A stretch of 38,354 nt of DNA from CAZOWW01 sp964583765 (GCA_964583765.1 CAZOWW010000048.1:1-38354), one strand, 5' to 3'; counted from the first letter of the stretch, positions 17,456 to 26,712 are shown. Notes: a model not told the origin generated them from the sequence alone. A program made the numbers and translations.

Positions 17456-18447
17456 CAGGACGCCACAGCCGCGCGAGCAGGGTTGTCTGCCTGGCCGAGG
17501 CCGAGGCCGAGGCCGAGCCGGCGGTTGTGCCAGAACACCGCCACCGCGGCCAGCCAGCACGCGAGGCTGACCGGATGGGCGTGCAGCGCTCCGGCCGCTT
17601 GGGCCAGCAGGGCCAGGCCGAGCGCCAGGCCCGGGCGGGCCACTGCGCGCGAGGTGGCGAGCCGGCGCAGCAGGTCATCGGCCTGGTGCAATTCGGGCGG
17701 TAGTCCCGGACGGCGCCGGCTCACGATCCGGTACTGGAAGGCGATGATCAGTACCGTGGAGGCCAGGGCGCCGCCTGCCCACCAGGTCCCCGCCGGCCGG
17801 TGCAGGAACGCGCTGGTGGCGGTGAGAGCCGCCGCGGCGGCACCCAGGAGCATCACCGCCGTCTGCTCGGATCGGACGGTGTACGCCGCCATCCGGCGGG
17901 GGACCAGCTCGGCGGTCCGCGGCAGGCGGTCCCGGACCCGCGCGAGGTGGTGCAGCTCGGCGGACCAGGAACCGGCGGCGAGCCCGGCCAGGCCACAGAT
18001 CACCGGCCGGCTCAGGTGGAGTGCGTTGTCCAGCAGGCACACGCCGAACACGAAGCCGAGCATGCCGCCCAGCCACCTGCGCCAGCGGCAGCGCAACAAC
18101 CATCGGGAGAGCAGGAGTCGGGCGGCGGGGTCGCTGCTGAGCCGGCCGGCGATCTGGTCGGCTTCGGGGTCGTAGCCGACCAGGTACGTGGTCAGGGCGA
18201 ACAGTGCCGAGCCCACCGCCGCCACGGCGAAGGTGATCGCGCCCACCTGCACCGGCCGGCTCAGCGGACCGACGGCGAACAGACCCACGCCGGCCACGAC
18301 GATCAACGGGAGAACCAGGAGGTAGCCGCGGACGGAAGCCGGGGACCGGCTCGCCCTCCGATCCCCTCGCCGGGTCGTGACGTAGAGCCCGGCCAGGACG
18401 CACCCGAGCCAGACCATGGCGACGACACTGCCGATCGCTGCGCCCAT
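17455..18447 (-). CDS. Multi-pass membrane protein paired with a YtrA-type regulator
   Basis: 330 residues with about seven hydrophobic segments, starting with MGAAIGSVVAMVWLGCVLAG and including YLLVLPLIVVAGVGLFAVGP and the GAAAAALTATSAF region. I do not recognise an enzyme motif. A cytoplasmic loop with QADDLLRRLATSRAVARPGL precedes the last helices, and the tail carries a (LG)n run encoded by a short hexanucleotide repeat near 17495-17520. ATG 18447 follows AGGACAGG; an in-frame extension to 18621 crosses the promoter of the divergent gene and is rejected. Co-transcription with the GntR gene suggests a role in envelope stress or transport, which is inference. Confidence 0.75.
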   Translation of the reverse strand: MGAAIGSVVAMVWLGCVLAGLYVTTRRGDRRASRSPASVRGYLLVLPLIVVAGVGLFAVGPLSRPVQVGAITFAVAAVGSALFALTTYLVGYDPEADQIAGRLSSDPAARLLLSRWLLRCRWRRWLGGMLGFVFGVCLLDNALHLSRPVICGLAGLAAGSWSAELHHLARVRDRLPRTAELVPRRMAAYTVRSEQTAVMLLGAAAAALTATSAFLHRPAGTWWAGGALASTVLIIAFQYRIVSRRRPGLPPELHQADDLLRRLATSRAVARPGLALGLALLAQAAGALHAHPVSLACWLAAVAVFWHNRRLGLGLGLGQADNPARAAVAS

Positions 18448-18503
18448 GTCCTGTCCTGACCTCCCGGTCCTCGACCAGCCCACCGATCCAGGGGCTTGAC
18501 TCC

Positions 18504-18525
18504 TTGTCACAGTACAATGAGACAA
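18504..18525. promoter_or_regulatory. Imperfect palindrome between divergent genes, candidate GntR operator
   Basis: The 22-bp site has arms TTGTCaCA and TGaGACAA around a central TA-rich step; 8 of 11 position pairs are symmetric. It lies between the GntR-linked membrane gene (start 18447, minus) and the membrane-anchored protein gene (start 18578, plus), and next to TTGACT at 18496. A YtrA-type regulator from this locus binding here would control both directions. Confidence 0.5.
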
Positions 18526-18577
18526 TCGGGTTGCCAAGGGCCCGCGGTAGGGCGCCACGACGCTGAGAGGTCCCGCG

Positions 18578-19339
18578 ATGGGCACGCGAACGAGCGAGGG
18601 AACGCTTGAGCACGAGCGCATGGAGCGCCTGGTCGACCAGTTGGTGCCCCCGCAGGGGCCGCCCTGGCGGCGGTTCGTCGTCGGGGTGAGCCTGACCGCA
18701 CTGGTGCTCGCGTCCGGGCTGGCCTGGGCCTTGGGGTACGTGTTCCCCCGACACGCCGCGTGGGGCGACTATGCCGGGACCTCGACCCTGCGCTACGTGC
18801 CGCAGCGCCACGCCTTCGCCGCCAGCATCTACGTGCACAACTTCTCCTGGCGCGACCTGCGGTTGGCCGCGGTGACCCTGGACGCCTCGGGGGTGCGACT
18901 GCTCGACGCCGGGATCCGCCTGCGCCCGGACCGGCAAGCCGGTCATCCCGGGTCGACGGCGACCACCTGCGACCTCGCCGGTGCCGACCCCAACTGTCCC
19001 GAGGACAGCCGGCGGCTCTGGGTCTCGGGCGACACCGGCCTCCTGCACCTGCCCGCGACCATTCCTGCCGGGGCCGACCTGGACCTCGAGATCCTGATCA
19101 GCCCTTCGACCTGCACCGGGCCGACCGCACTGCCGTGGGGCCGGATCTTCGCCCGGTTCGACTTCGGAGCCGGTGCGTTTCCCTTCTGGTCACACACCGA
19201 GCGCATCCACAGTCCGCTCCTGGACACCGGCGGCCTGCAGGACATCCAGGAGGCCGACGGCACATCGGCAGCCTCCGATCCCGCCTTCGCTCACGACTCG
19301 CCCCTGGCCGCCGCCTGCCGGTTGATGCAACGCCAGTGA
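18578..19339 (+). CDS. Membrane-anchored extracytoplasmic protein of unknown function
   Basis: 253 residues. A short cytoplasmic N-terminus (about 30 residues, acidic/basic) is followed by one transmembrane helix (FVVGVSLTALVLASGLAWAL) and an extracytoplasmic domain of about 200 residues rich in beta-strand-like segments (YAGTSTLRYVPQRHAFAASI; NFSWRDLRLAAVTLDASGVR). Two Cys pairs (CDLAGADPNC and CTGP/C-terminal CRLMQ) could form disulfides. I do not recognise the family. GAGAGG precedes the ATG. It is divergent from the YtrA-linked membrane protein and may be its functional partner. Confidence 0.75.
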   Translation: MGTRTSEGTLEHERMERLVDQLVPPQGPPWRRFVVGVSLTALVLASGLAWALGYVFPRHAAWGDYAGTSTLRYVPQRHAFAASIYVHNFSWRDLRLAAVTLDASGVRLLDAGIRLRPDRQAGHPGSTATTCDLAGADPNCPEDSRRLWVSGDTGLLHLPATIPAGADLDLEILISPSTCTGPTALPWGRIFARFDFGAGAFPFWSHTERIHSPLLDTGGLQDIQEADGTSAASDPAFAHDSPLAAACRLMQRQ

Positions 19340-19440
19340 CCGGCCCGCTCACCATCGCTCCGTGAGCAGCTCTGCCCGCGAACCCGCACCCGGACCCGGA
19401 CCCGCCCAAGGTCAGCTCGAACAGGTACCCGGGCACTTCG

Positions 19441-19483
19441 CCTCGGACCGGAACAACGTCGGGACCCCGGTCGGTCCGTGAGG
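19441..19483. terminator. Hairpin between convergent genes
   Basis: CCTCGGACCG (19441-19450) pairs with CGGTCC-GT-GAGG (19472-19483), with a two-base bulge and a GC-rich loop. It lies in the 166-bp gap where the membrane-anchored protein gene and the GGDEF gene converge and could end both transcripts. Confidence 0.45.
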
Positions 19484-19505
19484 TGGAGGTGCCGACCTTC
19501 GGCTC

Positions 19506-21554
19506 TCAAGGTCTGCGGCGGACCGGATGATCAGCGGTAGGCAGTTCGGGTTCGCCGTCCTCGATGAGAACGGTGCGGTTGCGACCCAGCTGCTTCGCCC
19601 TGTAGAGGGCTCGGTCCGCGGTCTCGATGAGATCGGTCGGTTCGACGTTCGCGTGCGGATGGATGACGGCGACCCCGATGCTGGCGGTGACGACGTCAGC
19701 GATGGTGGACGCCGCGTGCACGATGTCCTTACGTGCCAGCGCCGCCTGGAATCTCGACGCGACCGTGAGCCCTGCAGTCGACTCGCTCCGGGGGAGTACG
19801 GCGGCGAACTCCTCGCCCCCGTAGCGTGCCACCAGGTCATTGCCGCGACGCGTGGATCTCTGCAGGCACTCGGCGATGATCCGCAGAGCCTTGTCACCGG
19901 CGATGTGACCGTAATGGTCGTTGTAGTTCTTGAACAGGTCCACGTCGACCAGCAGCATCGTCAGGGGGCTGTGGGCCGGGACGAGTTGCTCCCAGTGGCG
20001 TGACAGGTGCTGCTCGAACGCCGCACGGTTCGCGATGCCGGTCAGACCGTCCTGGAAGGCCATCAGCTGCAGCTCGGTATTCGCGGACTGCAACCGTCGT
20101 TCGGCCTGCCGACGGATCGTGATCTCGGCCCGCAGTTGCGTGGTCCGGCGTGCCACGGTCTCCTCCAGGGCTCGCCGGTGGAAGACCGTGTCCAACGCGC
20201 GCGCCAGGTCCACGTGCAGGGTCTCGTGGAACGCCAGCCGGGAATGGTGCCGTTCGAGCAGCAGGTAGCCGTATTCGCGCTCGCCCACGACCAGGGGAAG
20301 GGCGATCAGCACCCCGTCGGCCAGCTGATCCCGCAGTTGCTCGGGGAGGAGGCGGTGCGCCGGGTACGGGTCCGGGGGAGGGGGGTGCACGGAGCCGTCG
20401 TGGAAGTCCAGGAGCAGGCGCAGCACGGGCATCTGGTCCGTCTGGGCGCTCGGCTTCTCGTCATCGGATCCGGTGAGGAGATCGGCCGGCAGACAGCGGA
20501 CATCCCCGCAGAGATCGGCTCTGACGGCGACGAAGCACCGGCGCAGCTTCAGCCAGCTCACACAGGAGCCCATAGCCTCGATCACGTCGTCCAGGGTCTG
20601 GCTGCTCTGGGTGCTCCTGACCATGCCGGCTGCGGCGTCCTGCTGCGCCATGTGCGCCCGCGCCGTCTCCACCATGCGGAGCGCTGCCGCCAGCTGGTCC
20701 CGCTCCGAGCGCGGCGCCACGGACGTCGAGTCCCGGATCACGAGCGTGGAAGGAACGATCGCCGTGGAGGCGGGCGGGGCGTCCCCGGCGATCTCGGCGA
20801 GAAGCAACTGCGCCGCGGTCCTGCCCTGCTCGGCCAGATTCGGGTCGACCGTGGTCAGTCCCGGCCACTGGAGGGTGTCCTGGTTGTTGTCGAAACCCGT
20901 CACCAGGATGTCGTCGGGCACCCGTAGCCCGGCGTCGGTGAGCGCACCGATGCAGCCGCGGGCGGAAAGATCGTTGCAGGCCACCACCGCATCGAAGTCG
21001 CGGCGTCGGCCGAGCAGGGCACGGAGCTCCTGATGGGCGACGTCGGACCAGAATCCTCCCTCGATGACGAGATCCTCGTCGACCGGGATGTCCCGCCGCG
21101 CGAGCTCCTCCCGGAACACGGACTCCCGCTCCACCGCGTCCTGCTGATGGGCGATCCCACGCGCGAGCACCGGGCGGCGGATCCCGCACTCATCCAGAAG
21201 GTGACTCATCAGAGCACGCATTCCGGTGAGGTTGCTCCCCCGGACGCAGGTCGTGCCGGGCAGCTGTGAATCAATGGTCACGGTCGGAAGCCCGAGCTCG
21301 CGAACCAGCACGCCCAGCTCGTGGAGGTGCGTCTCGCTCCACAGATGTGTGCACAGCAGGCCGACCGGTTCGCCCAGGCGGAGAAACCGCACGAAGTCCT
21401 CGGGCAGGCCTGCGGTCTCCCCTCTGTCGACGTAGACGACCCGCGCCAGGTCCTGGCTCGACAGGACCGGAGATATCCCTCGCAGCAGGCAGGCCTGGTA
21501 CTCCTCGATGCCTGTCGTGGCCAGGACCACGAGGCGCTCAGGACGCTCAGCCAT
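19506..21554 (-). CDS. LacI-type sugar-binding sensor fused to a GGDEF diguanylate cyclase
   Basis: 682 residues. Residues 1-280 form a LacI/GalR-type periplasmic-binding fold (VTIDSQLPGTTCVRGSNLTG; VACNDLSARGCIGALTDAGL; VPDDILVTGFDNNQ) but there is no helix-turn-helix and no signal peptide or membrane segment, so it is a cytoplasmic sensor. A middle GAF-like region (about 290-460) and a coiled coil (about 465-510, ALEETVARRTTQLRAEITIR) lead to a GGDEF domain. The active-site motif is GGEEF at 579-583 and the inhibitory I-site RGND at 570-573 lies five residues before it. It should make cyclic-di-GMP from GTP in response to a small ligand, perhaps a sugar, and be product-inhibited. ATG 21554 follows GAGAGGCGGG. 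Confidence 0.92.
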   Translation of the reverse strand: MAERPERLVVLATTGIEEYQACLLRGISPVLSSQDLARVVYVDRGETAGLPEDFVRFLRLGEPVGLLCTHLWSETHLHELGVLVRELGLPTVTIDSQLPGTTCVRGSNLTGMRALMSHLLDECGIRRPVLARGIAHQQDAVERESVFREELARRDIPVDEDLVIEGGFWSDVAHQELRALLGRRRDFDAVVACNDLSARGCIGALTDAGLRVPDDILVTGFDNNQDTLQWPGLTTVDPNLAEQGRTAAQLLLAEIAGDAPPASTAIVPSTLVIRDSTSVAPRSERDQLAAALRMVETARAHMAQQDAAAGMVRSTQSSQTLDDVIEAMGSCVSWLKLRRCFVAVRADLCGDVRCLPADLLTGSDDEKPSAQTDQMPVLRLLLDFHDGSVHPPPPDPYPAHRLLPEQLRDQLADGVLIALPLVVGEREYGYLLLERHHSRLAFHETLHVDLARALDTVFHRRALEETVARRTTQLRAEITIRRQAERRLQSANTELQLMAFQDGLTGIANRAAFEQHLSRHWEQLVPAHSPLTMLLVDVDLFKNYNDHYGHIAGDKALRIIAECLQRSTRRGNDLVARYGGEEFAAVLPRSESTAGLTVASRFQAALARKDIVHAASTIADVVTASIGVAVIHPHANVEPTDLIETADRALYRAKQLGRNRTVLIEDGEPELPTADHPVRRRP

Positions 21555-22194
21555 GCGTCCCGCCTCTCGATCTCAGCTGGTTCCAGAGTTCCTGTTGTCC
21601 TCGGAGGACTCAGCCGGCCGCTTGAGGCCCGGTGCTCGCTTCCCCCCTCCGGACGCGGGAGGCAGGAGACCACTCGGCGTTGCCGGGCGCCTTCGATCCG
21701 GCTCGGTTCCGTCGCAAGGCGGGTGACCGCGGGGCTGCTCGCCCACCGGCGCGGGGACCGGTGCGGGTGGGCAGGTCGTTGGTCACCCCGGGTGGCGGCA
21801 CGGCTCTTCCGGCCGTCGGCTGATCGCGCATTGCCGGAGGGTCGGGATGTCGCCTCACCACGCTGGTTCGACGACCGGATCACGGACCGTGCCGGACCGC
21901 GGTCGCATTGCGCGCCATGTCCCGGCGAACTCGTCACCCTGGGTGGCACCTGTGGAATTGGAGGGGTGGTAGCCGTGGTTTTCGCGCCTTTGCCGCCCGG
22001 CGGCCGTCGGTGTTCGGCATCCGGCGCGGAGTGGTCCAGAAGCGTGAACCCCCACCGCCGAGAGTGCTGCGGACGCCTACGGCTGTCCCGTGAGGGCTGA
22101 TCGCGATCATGATGGAGGTTCGCCTCCGGGTGGGCAGCCCCTGGTACCAGGATCGAAGAAGGCCCCATCGAACCCGAGCCGTCAGGGAGATGCA
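21555..22194. other. Divergent intergenic region
   Basis: 640 bp between the divergently transcribed cyclase and protease genes. No convincing gene in any frame; the open frames are Arg/Pro/Gly-rich. It should hold both promoters, but I found no clear -35/-10 pair and no copy of the TTGGAACGGTCCAA operator seen near 35056 and 38276. Confidence 0.4.
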
Positions 22195-23919
22195 ATGCGG
22201 CGCAGATTCATTGCCATTGTCGTCACCGGACTGCTCGGATCGGTTTCCTCCGGGGCAGCCGTAGCGGCGCCTGCGGCGTCGACCACCTTCGGCGGAATCA
22301 GGGTCGCCCACGGCGTACCCAGGCACGGATTGGGGTTGATCGTCCGACCTCATGCGCGGACCAGCCCGAGTCGGCTGAGAGTGGCCTCGGCCCCTCCGGC
22401 GGCGGTGGACCTGTCCTCGTGGGCCCCACCGGTCGGCGACCAAGGTCAGGTGGGGTCGTGCGTGACCTGGGCGATCGCCTACGGGGCCGCTGGTTGGTAT
22501 GCCAACGTCCAGCACCGGCTGGGAGCGCCGTTCGCGCCGATGTACGTCTACTCCCAGATCAACGGCGGGGTCGACGAGGGCTCGTCCCCGAGTGACGCCT
22601 ACTCGTTGATGCAGAGCCAGGGCGTGCCCAGCCAGTCGGTCTATTCCCAGGGCAACTACGACTGGCAGACCCAGCCCACGACGGCGGAACGAACGAATGC
22701 GGCCCTGCACACCACGACCGCCGGGCAGTTCTTGTTCTACGGGGACAACCAGGGGGACGCGGCCCGGACCGCGATCGAGACGGCCCTGGCCGCCAACCAT
22801 CCGGTGTCCCTGTCGATCCCGGTCTACGACGCGTTCTTCCAGCTCGACAGCAATGACTACCTGATGTCCGCGGCCAAGGTCAGCGGAACCTCGGCCGGAG
22901 GCCACGAGATCACGGCCTACGGGTACGACGCCGACGGGCTCATGATCGAGAACTCCTGGGGAACCCAGTGGGGTCTTGCGGGGTGGGCGAAGTTGAGCTG
23001 GGACTTCGTGGACACCTATGTGATGGACGCTTCCTACCTGAGCGCCGGTTTCGCCGCGGACACCCAGGCGCCCACCATCACCAGCGTGATCGCCAGCATC
23101 CACAGCGGCGCCGCCAGCGCCGTCGTCACGGCGTCGGACCACCAGTCCACCATCGCCGGCTACTCCTATGTCTGGGACCACCTCCCCACCTCGGCCTCGC
23201 TCCCCGCCACGGCGAACACGACCAGTCCCACGATCACGGCCACCTTGGCGGCAGGCACCTGGTACGTCCATGTGCGAGCCATCGATGCCGCCGGGAACCC
23301 CTCGGCGATCGTCACGGCAGCTCTCCAGCCGGACACGACAAGCCCTCGGATGACGGGTCTCACGGTGAGGATCGCCAGTTCACGTTCCTATGCGGTCGCC
23401 GCCTCCGCGACGGATGACGTCGGAGTCACCGGTTACCAATGGGTATGGAACACCTCGGGTACCTCGGCATCGGGAACCGGGCACACCACCAGCGCGCGCA
23501 CCTTCGCCTCGCCGCTCCTGGCAAAGGGCACCTGGTACGTCCACGTCCGTGCCCGGGACGCCGCCGGGCACTGGTCGCCCTGGCGGGGGGCAGGGGGTTA
23601 TGCCAGCCCGACCCGTGGGGGCCAGGTCTTCACCGGAACGCTGTCCAAGGCGGGAGCCCAGTCCACCCGGCCGAGCACCGGGGTGATCACCACCACGGTC
23701 TCCGGTACCTTCCTCGGCCACCTCAGCGGCCCCAGCAACACCGACTTCGATCTGTACCTGTACAAATGGTCGGGGACGGCCTGGACCCTCATGGCCAAGA
23801 GTCGGGGCCTGACCTCGACCGAAAGCATCGCCTTCACGGGATCGCCGGGATCGTACCTGTGGCTGGTGTACTCCTACACGGGATCGGGCTCGTTCACCCT
23901 GGACTCGGTCCATCCGTAG
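22195..23919 (+). CDS. Secreted papain-family (C1) cysteine protease with beta-sandwich repeats
   Basis: 574 residues. A signal peptide (RRRFIAIVVTGLLGSVSSGA then AVAAPA) and a short propeptide-like stretch precede a C1 peptidase domain (about 65-285). Oxyanion Gln83 and nucleophile Cys89 lie in GDQGQVGSCVTWA, His237 in SAGGHEITAYGYD and Asn253 in IENSWGTQWG. Two repeats of about 85 residues (about 290-375 and 383-465), each ending GTWYVHVRA.DAAG, look like Ig/fibronectin-type modules. A final about 100-residue domain (DFDLYLYKWSGTAWTLMAKS; YLWLVYSYTGSGSFTL) resembles the pre-peptidase C-terminal (PPC) domain. ATG 22195 has GGGAG upstream; an in-frame extension to 22090 lacks signal-peptide character. 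Confidence 0.92.
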   Translation: MRRRFIAIVVTGLLGSVSSGAAVAAPAASTTFGGIRVAHGVPRHGLGLIVRPHARTSPSRLRVASAPPAAVDLSSWAPPVGDQGQVGSCVTWAIAYGAAGWYANVQHRLGAPFAPMYVYSQINGGVDEGSSPSDAYSLMQSQGVPSQSVYSQGNYDWQTQPTTAERTNAALHTTTAGQFLFYGDNQGDAARTAIETALAANHPVSLSIPVYDAFFQLDSNDYLMSAAKVSGTSAGGHEITAYGYDADGLMIENSWGTQWGLAGWAKLSWDFVDTYVMDASYLSAGFAADTQAPTITSVIASIHSGAASAVVTASDHQSTIAGYSYVWDHLPTSASLPATANTTSPTITATLAAGTWYVHVRAIDAAGNPSAIVTAALQPDTTSPRMTGLTVRIASSRSYAVAASATDDVGVTGYQWVWNTSGTSASGTGHTTSARTFASPLLAKGTWYVHVRARDAAGHWSPWRGAGGYASPTRGGQVFTGTLSKAGAQSTRPSTGVITTTVSGTFLGHLSGPSNTDFDLYLYKWSGTAWTLMAKSRGLTSTESIAFTGSPGSYLWLVYSYTGSGSFTLDSVHP

Positions 23920-24018
23920 ATCCCGACACCGCCGCCGGCAGTACGGTCCCTCACCGAGGTTGAGGTGAGTTTGCGACACCTCGCCGGACAGGATTCCGGC
24001 CCGACGTTCAGTGGTCCG

Positions 24019-24054
24019 CGGGACGCCTCGCACACCCCGTCGCGAGGCGTCCCG
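24019..24054 (+). terminator. Perfect 13-bp stem-loop after the protease gene
   Basis: CGGGACGCCTCGC (24019-24031) and GCGAGGCGTCCCG (24042-24054) are perfectly complementary around a 10-base loop, 100 bp after the protease stop. It is a probable transcription terminator. Confidence 0.7.
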
Positions 24055-25024
24055 ATGGGACCACCAAGGTGCAGGTCCGGGAAGTTCTCCCGTGACTTCG
24101 AACTCGCGCACGCCCGTCCGTCCGGAAAGTCCGGCCATGACGGCTGCCCATTCCGGTTCATGCACCGATAGGCGGGTGCGCCCGGGTGATGGCGTTCCCG
24201 GATGGCCTCGGCCGCCCGCCCGTACCGTGCGAGCTCCTTTCCCGTGCCCTACTGGTCCGGGTCGTCCCGTCGGTCTCGTCGTCACCGGCAGGGAACAGCT
24301 CCGCGAGCCCCTTGCGGCAGGTGGGCCCGGAGCGGGTGACGGTCTTCGCCGGTGCGCCCCCGTCCACGGACCGCCCGATGGCCCTGGCACAACCGGTCGC
24401 CCAGCTCTTGTTCCTCCGCGCCTCGATGTCTATGCTGCAGCCACCCAAAACCCACCTCGAAGAAGCATTCGAGCCCACGTCGAAGCGCTTCATCTACTCA
24501 CTGTGACGGCTGACCAGCCCACCGTTTCCTTGGTATCCCCGCACGTCGTGAGCAGGCATCCGCCTCGGGCAGAAAGGTGCTGCAATGCACTGATTCCGAG
24601 CTTCCGTCAGCTGCTGCTACCGCTTGTCGCCGCTGTCCCGTGGCTACTCCGGGCGTCGGCGCCGTGCACGCCGCCGGCTGGCGTCGTGCGGTAGCCCGGA
24701 GGCTCGTTCATCGGCTGCACCGTCCACGAGGACCTGCAGTGGAGCGGTCCGTATCTGATCATCTCGGTCAACTCCCACGGTGACCGAGATGTCGGTCGAC
24801 CGCGCGAACCCGGCGGGAAATCCGCTCCTGCACCGACACCGCTGACCTCGCGGCACCACGTCGGAGGTGCTCTCGTTCGTCCGGAACGGCAGTACGGGAT
24901 CCGACGGTGCCGACATCGCGGCGTCCGGTCGCGCACCTCGGGCGACGCGTTGTCGGTCGCGGCAGCCGGCCAGGTGCATCTCATCGGCTCAACGCAGTAC
25001 AACTGGGAAAGAGGATAGGTATCC
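24055..25024. other. Long gene-poor stretch upstream of the cellulase
   Basis: About 970 bp with no intact gene. From about 24590 the + strand shows broken protein-like pieces: a hydrophobic leader-like stretch (RQLLLPLVAAVPWLLRASAP), an in-frame TAG, then GCTVHEDLQWSGPYLIISVN, later SEVLSFVRNGSTGSDGADIA in another frame, and GDALSVAAAGQVHLIGSTQY ending in TAG at about 25018. This could be a decayed gene for a secreted protein; I cannot assign a family. The 3' end must also contain the cellulase promoter. Confidence 0.4.
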
Positions 25025-26698
25025 ATGAGTTCCAGAGCATGGAAGGCCGGGCTCACTGTCCTGGCCGTCGTATCGGCGTCCGTCGGATCGGCGTTCGGAG
25101 CGACGACTCCGGCATCGGCCGACACCCTGGTCCAGCTGAACGCTTCGCAAATCGTGACCGACATGGGTGCGGGTTGGAACCTGGGAAACCAGTTGGAGGC
25201 CAACGCCAACGGAGTCCCCAGCGAAACGGCATGGGGCAACCCGACCGTGACGCAGGCTCTCATTGACAAGGTGAAGGCGGCCGGGTTCAAGACCATCCGC
25301 ATCCCGGTCTCCTATCTGGGAAACATAGGGTCCGCCCCGAACTACACGGTCAGTGCCGCCTGGCTCAGCAGGATCCAGGCGGTCGTCGACTACGCGTACA
25401 GCCGAGGCCTGTACGTGTTGATCAACATGCACGGGGACGGTTACAAGACCGTCACCGGCTCCTGGTTGATCTGTGATTCGTCCGACCAGACAACCATCAA
25501 GGACAAGTACCAGAAGGTCTGGCAGCAGATCGCGACCAAGTTCCAGAGCTACAGCGAGCACCTGATCTTCGAGTCCATGAACGAGGAATTCGACGGGCAG
25601 TACGGCACTCCGACCCAGCCGTGCTACTCGAACATCAACGCCTACGACCAGATCTTTGTCGACACCGTGCGGAAGACCGGCGGGAACAACAGCTCGCGCT
25701 GGCTGCTCATCGCCGGCTGGAACACGAACATCGACTACACCGTGGGTAGCTACGGCTTCGCGCTCCCCACGGACCAGTACCGGTCCTCCGCCGTCCCCAG
25801 CACCGAGCAGCGGATCATGATCTCCGTTCACTACTACGACCCGTGGGACTTCACGGGGCAGGAGGACGGCGTCATCACGCAATGGGGGCCGAACGCGACC
25901 AACACGGCGAAGAAGTCGACCTGGGGACAGCAGGACTACCTGGACACCCAGTTGAAGAAGATGCACGACACCTTCGTCGCGAAGGGATATCCGGTCTTCA
26001 TCGGTGAGTACGGCGCGGTCGACAAGACGTCGGCCGACTCGTCGAACAACATCTATCGGGCGGACTTCGCCCGCACCGTGGTGGCCACGGCCAAGAAGTA
26101 CGGGGAAGCCACCGCGTACTGGGACAACGGTGCGAACGGGCAGTACGGGATGGCGATATTCAACCGGAGCTCTGTCACGGTCAGCCAGCAGGGCATTCTC
26201 GACGCCATCATGAGCGCCATCGGTAGCACGACGACCACGACGACCACGACGACGAAGCCGGTCACCACGACCACGACGACCACGACGACGAAGCCGGTCA
26301 CCACGACCACGACGACCACGACGACCCGCCCGGTCACCACGACGACCACGATGACCCGCCCGGTCACCACGACGACCACGACCAGTGGCGGCGCGGGCAA
26401 GACCTGTACGGCGGCGTATGCGGTGACGGGTCAGTGGACCGGTGGGTTCCAGGGCAATGTCACGGTGACCGCGGGGACCAGTGCGATCAGTGGCTGGAAG
26501 GTGACCTGGACCTTCGCCAACGGTCAGACGATCAGCCAGTCCTGGAGTGCGAACCTGACCAGCAGTGGCTCGGCGGTCACGGCGACCAACCTGTCCTGGA
26601 ACGGTGCCCTGGGCGCCGGGGCGAACACCAGCTTCGGGTTCCTGGGCAGCTGGACTGGCACCAACACCGTCCCGGCCCTCACCTGCACCGCAAGCTGA
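25025..26698 (+). CDS. Secreted GH5 endoglucanase with C-terminal CBM2
   Basis: 557 residues. A signal peptide (about 1-33, ending SADTL) precedes a glycoside hydrolase family 5 catalytic domain (about 38-395). Substrate-pocket motifs include GAGWNLGNQLEA and KTIRIPVSY; acid/base Glu187 is in FESMNEEF and nucleophile Glu328 in VFIGEYGAVD. A 52-residue Thr-rich linker (402-453) joins it to a family 2 carbohydrate-binding module (CTAAYAVTGQWTGGFQGNVT; GWKVTWTFANGQTI; terminal C) that binds crystalline cellulose. It should cleave beta-1,4-glucan outside the cell. Purine-rich GAAAGAGGATAGG lies upstream of the ATG. No LacI-type operator like those at 35056/38276 was seen just upstream. Confidence 0.95.
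   Translation: MSSRAWKAGLTVLAVVSASVGSAFGATTPASADTLVQLNASQIVTDMGAGWNLGNQLEANANGVPSETAWGNPTVTQALIDKVKAAGFKTIRIPVSYLGNIGSAPNYTVSAAWLSRIQAVVDYAYSRGLYVLINMHGDGYKTVTGSWLICDSSDQTTIKDKYQKVWQQIATKFQSYSEHLIFESMNEEFDGQYGTPTQPCYSNINAYDQIFVDTVRKTGGNNSSRWLLIAGWNTNIDYTVGSYGFALPTDQYRSSAVPSTEQRIMISVHYYDPWDFTGQEDGVITQWGPNATNTAKKSTWGQQDYLDTQLKKMHDTFVAKGYPVFIGEYGAVDKTSADSSNNIYRADFARTVVATAKKYGEATAYWDNGANGQYGMAIFNRSSVTVSQQGILDAIMSAIGSTTTTTTTTTKPVTTTTTTTTTKPVTTTTTTTTTRPVTTTTTMTRPVTTTTTTSGGAGKTCTAAYAVTGQWTGGFQGNVTVTAGTSAISGWKVTWTFANGQTISQSWSANLTSSGSAVTATNLSWNGALGAGANTSFGFLGSWTGTNTVPALTCTAS
26228..26383. repeat. Threonine-rich linker repeats (36-bp period)
   Basis: Within the cellulase linker, units of about nine ACG/ACC codons plus Lys/Arg-Pro-Val repeat with a 36-bp (12-residue) period: three full units and one short unit. 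It is a coding microsatellite prone to length change. The CE1 esterase linker (36556-36680) is also Thr-rich but interrupted with Ala, Arg, Gly and Ser. Confidence 0.85.
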
Positions 26699-26712
26699 AC
26701 CACACCGAGGAC

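Noticed and set aside
21555..22194. Copy of the LacI operator before the protease or cyclase gene
   Set aside because: No TTGGA-N4-TCCAA site was found on reading this stretch; the regulon link to these genes is not supported.
26228..26383. Minus-strand Val-rich open frame across the Thr linker
   Set aside because: It is the complement of ACG/ACC repeats and gives a poly-Val protein of no known type; the plus-strand reading is clearly the cellulase linker.
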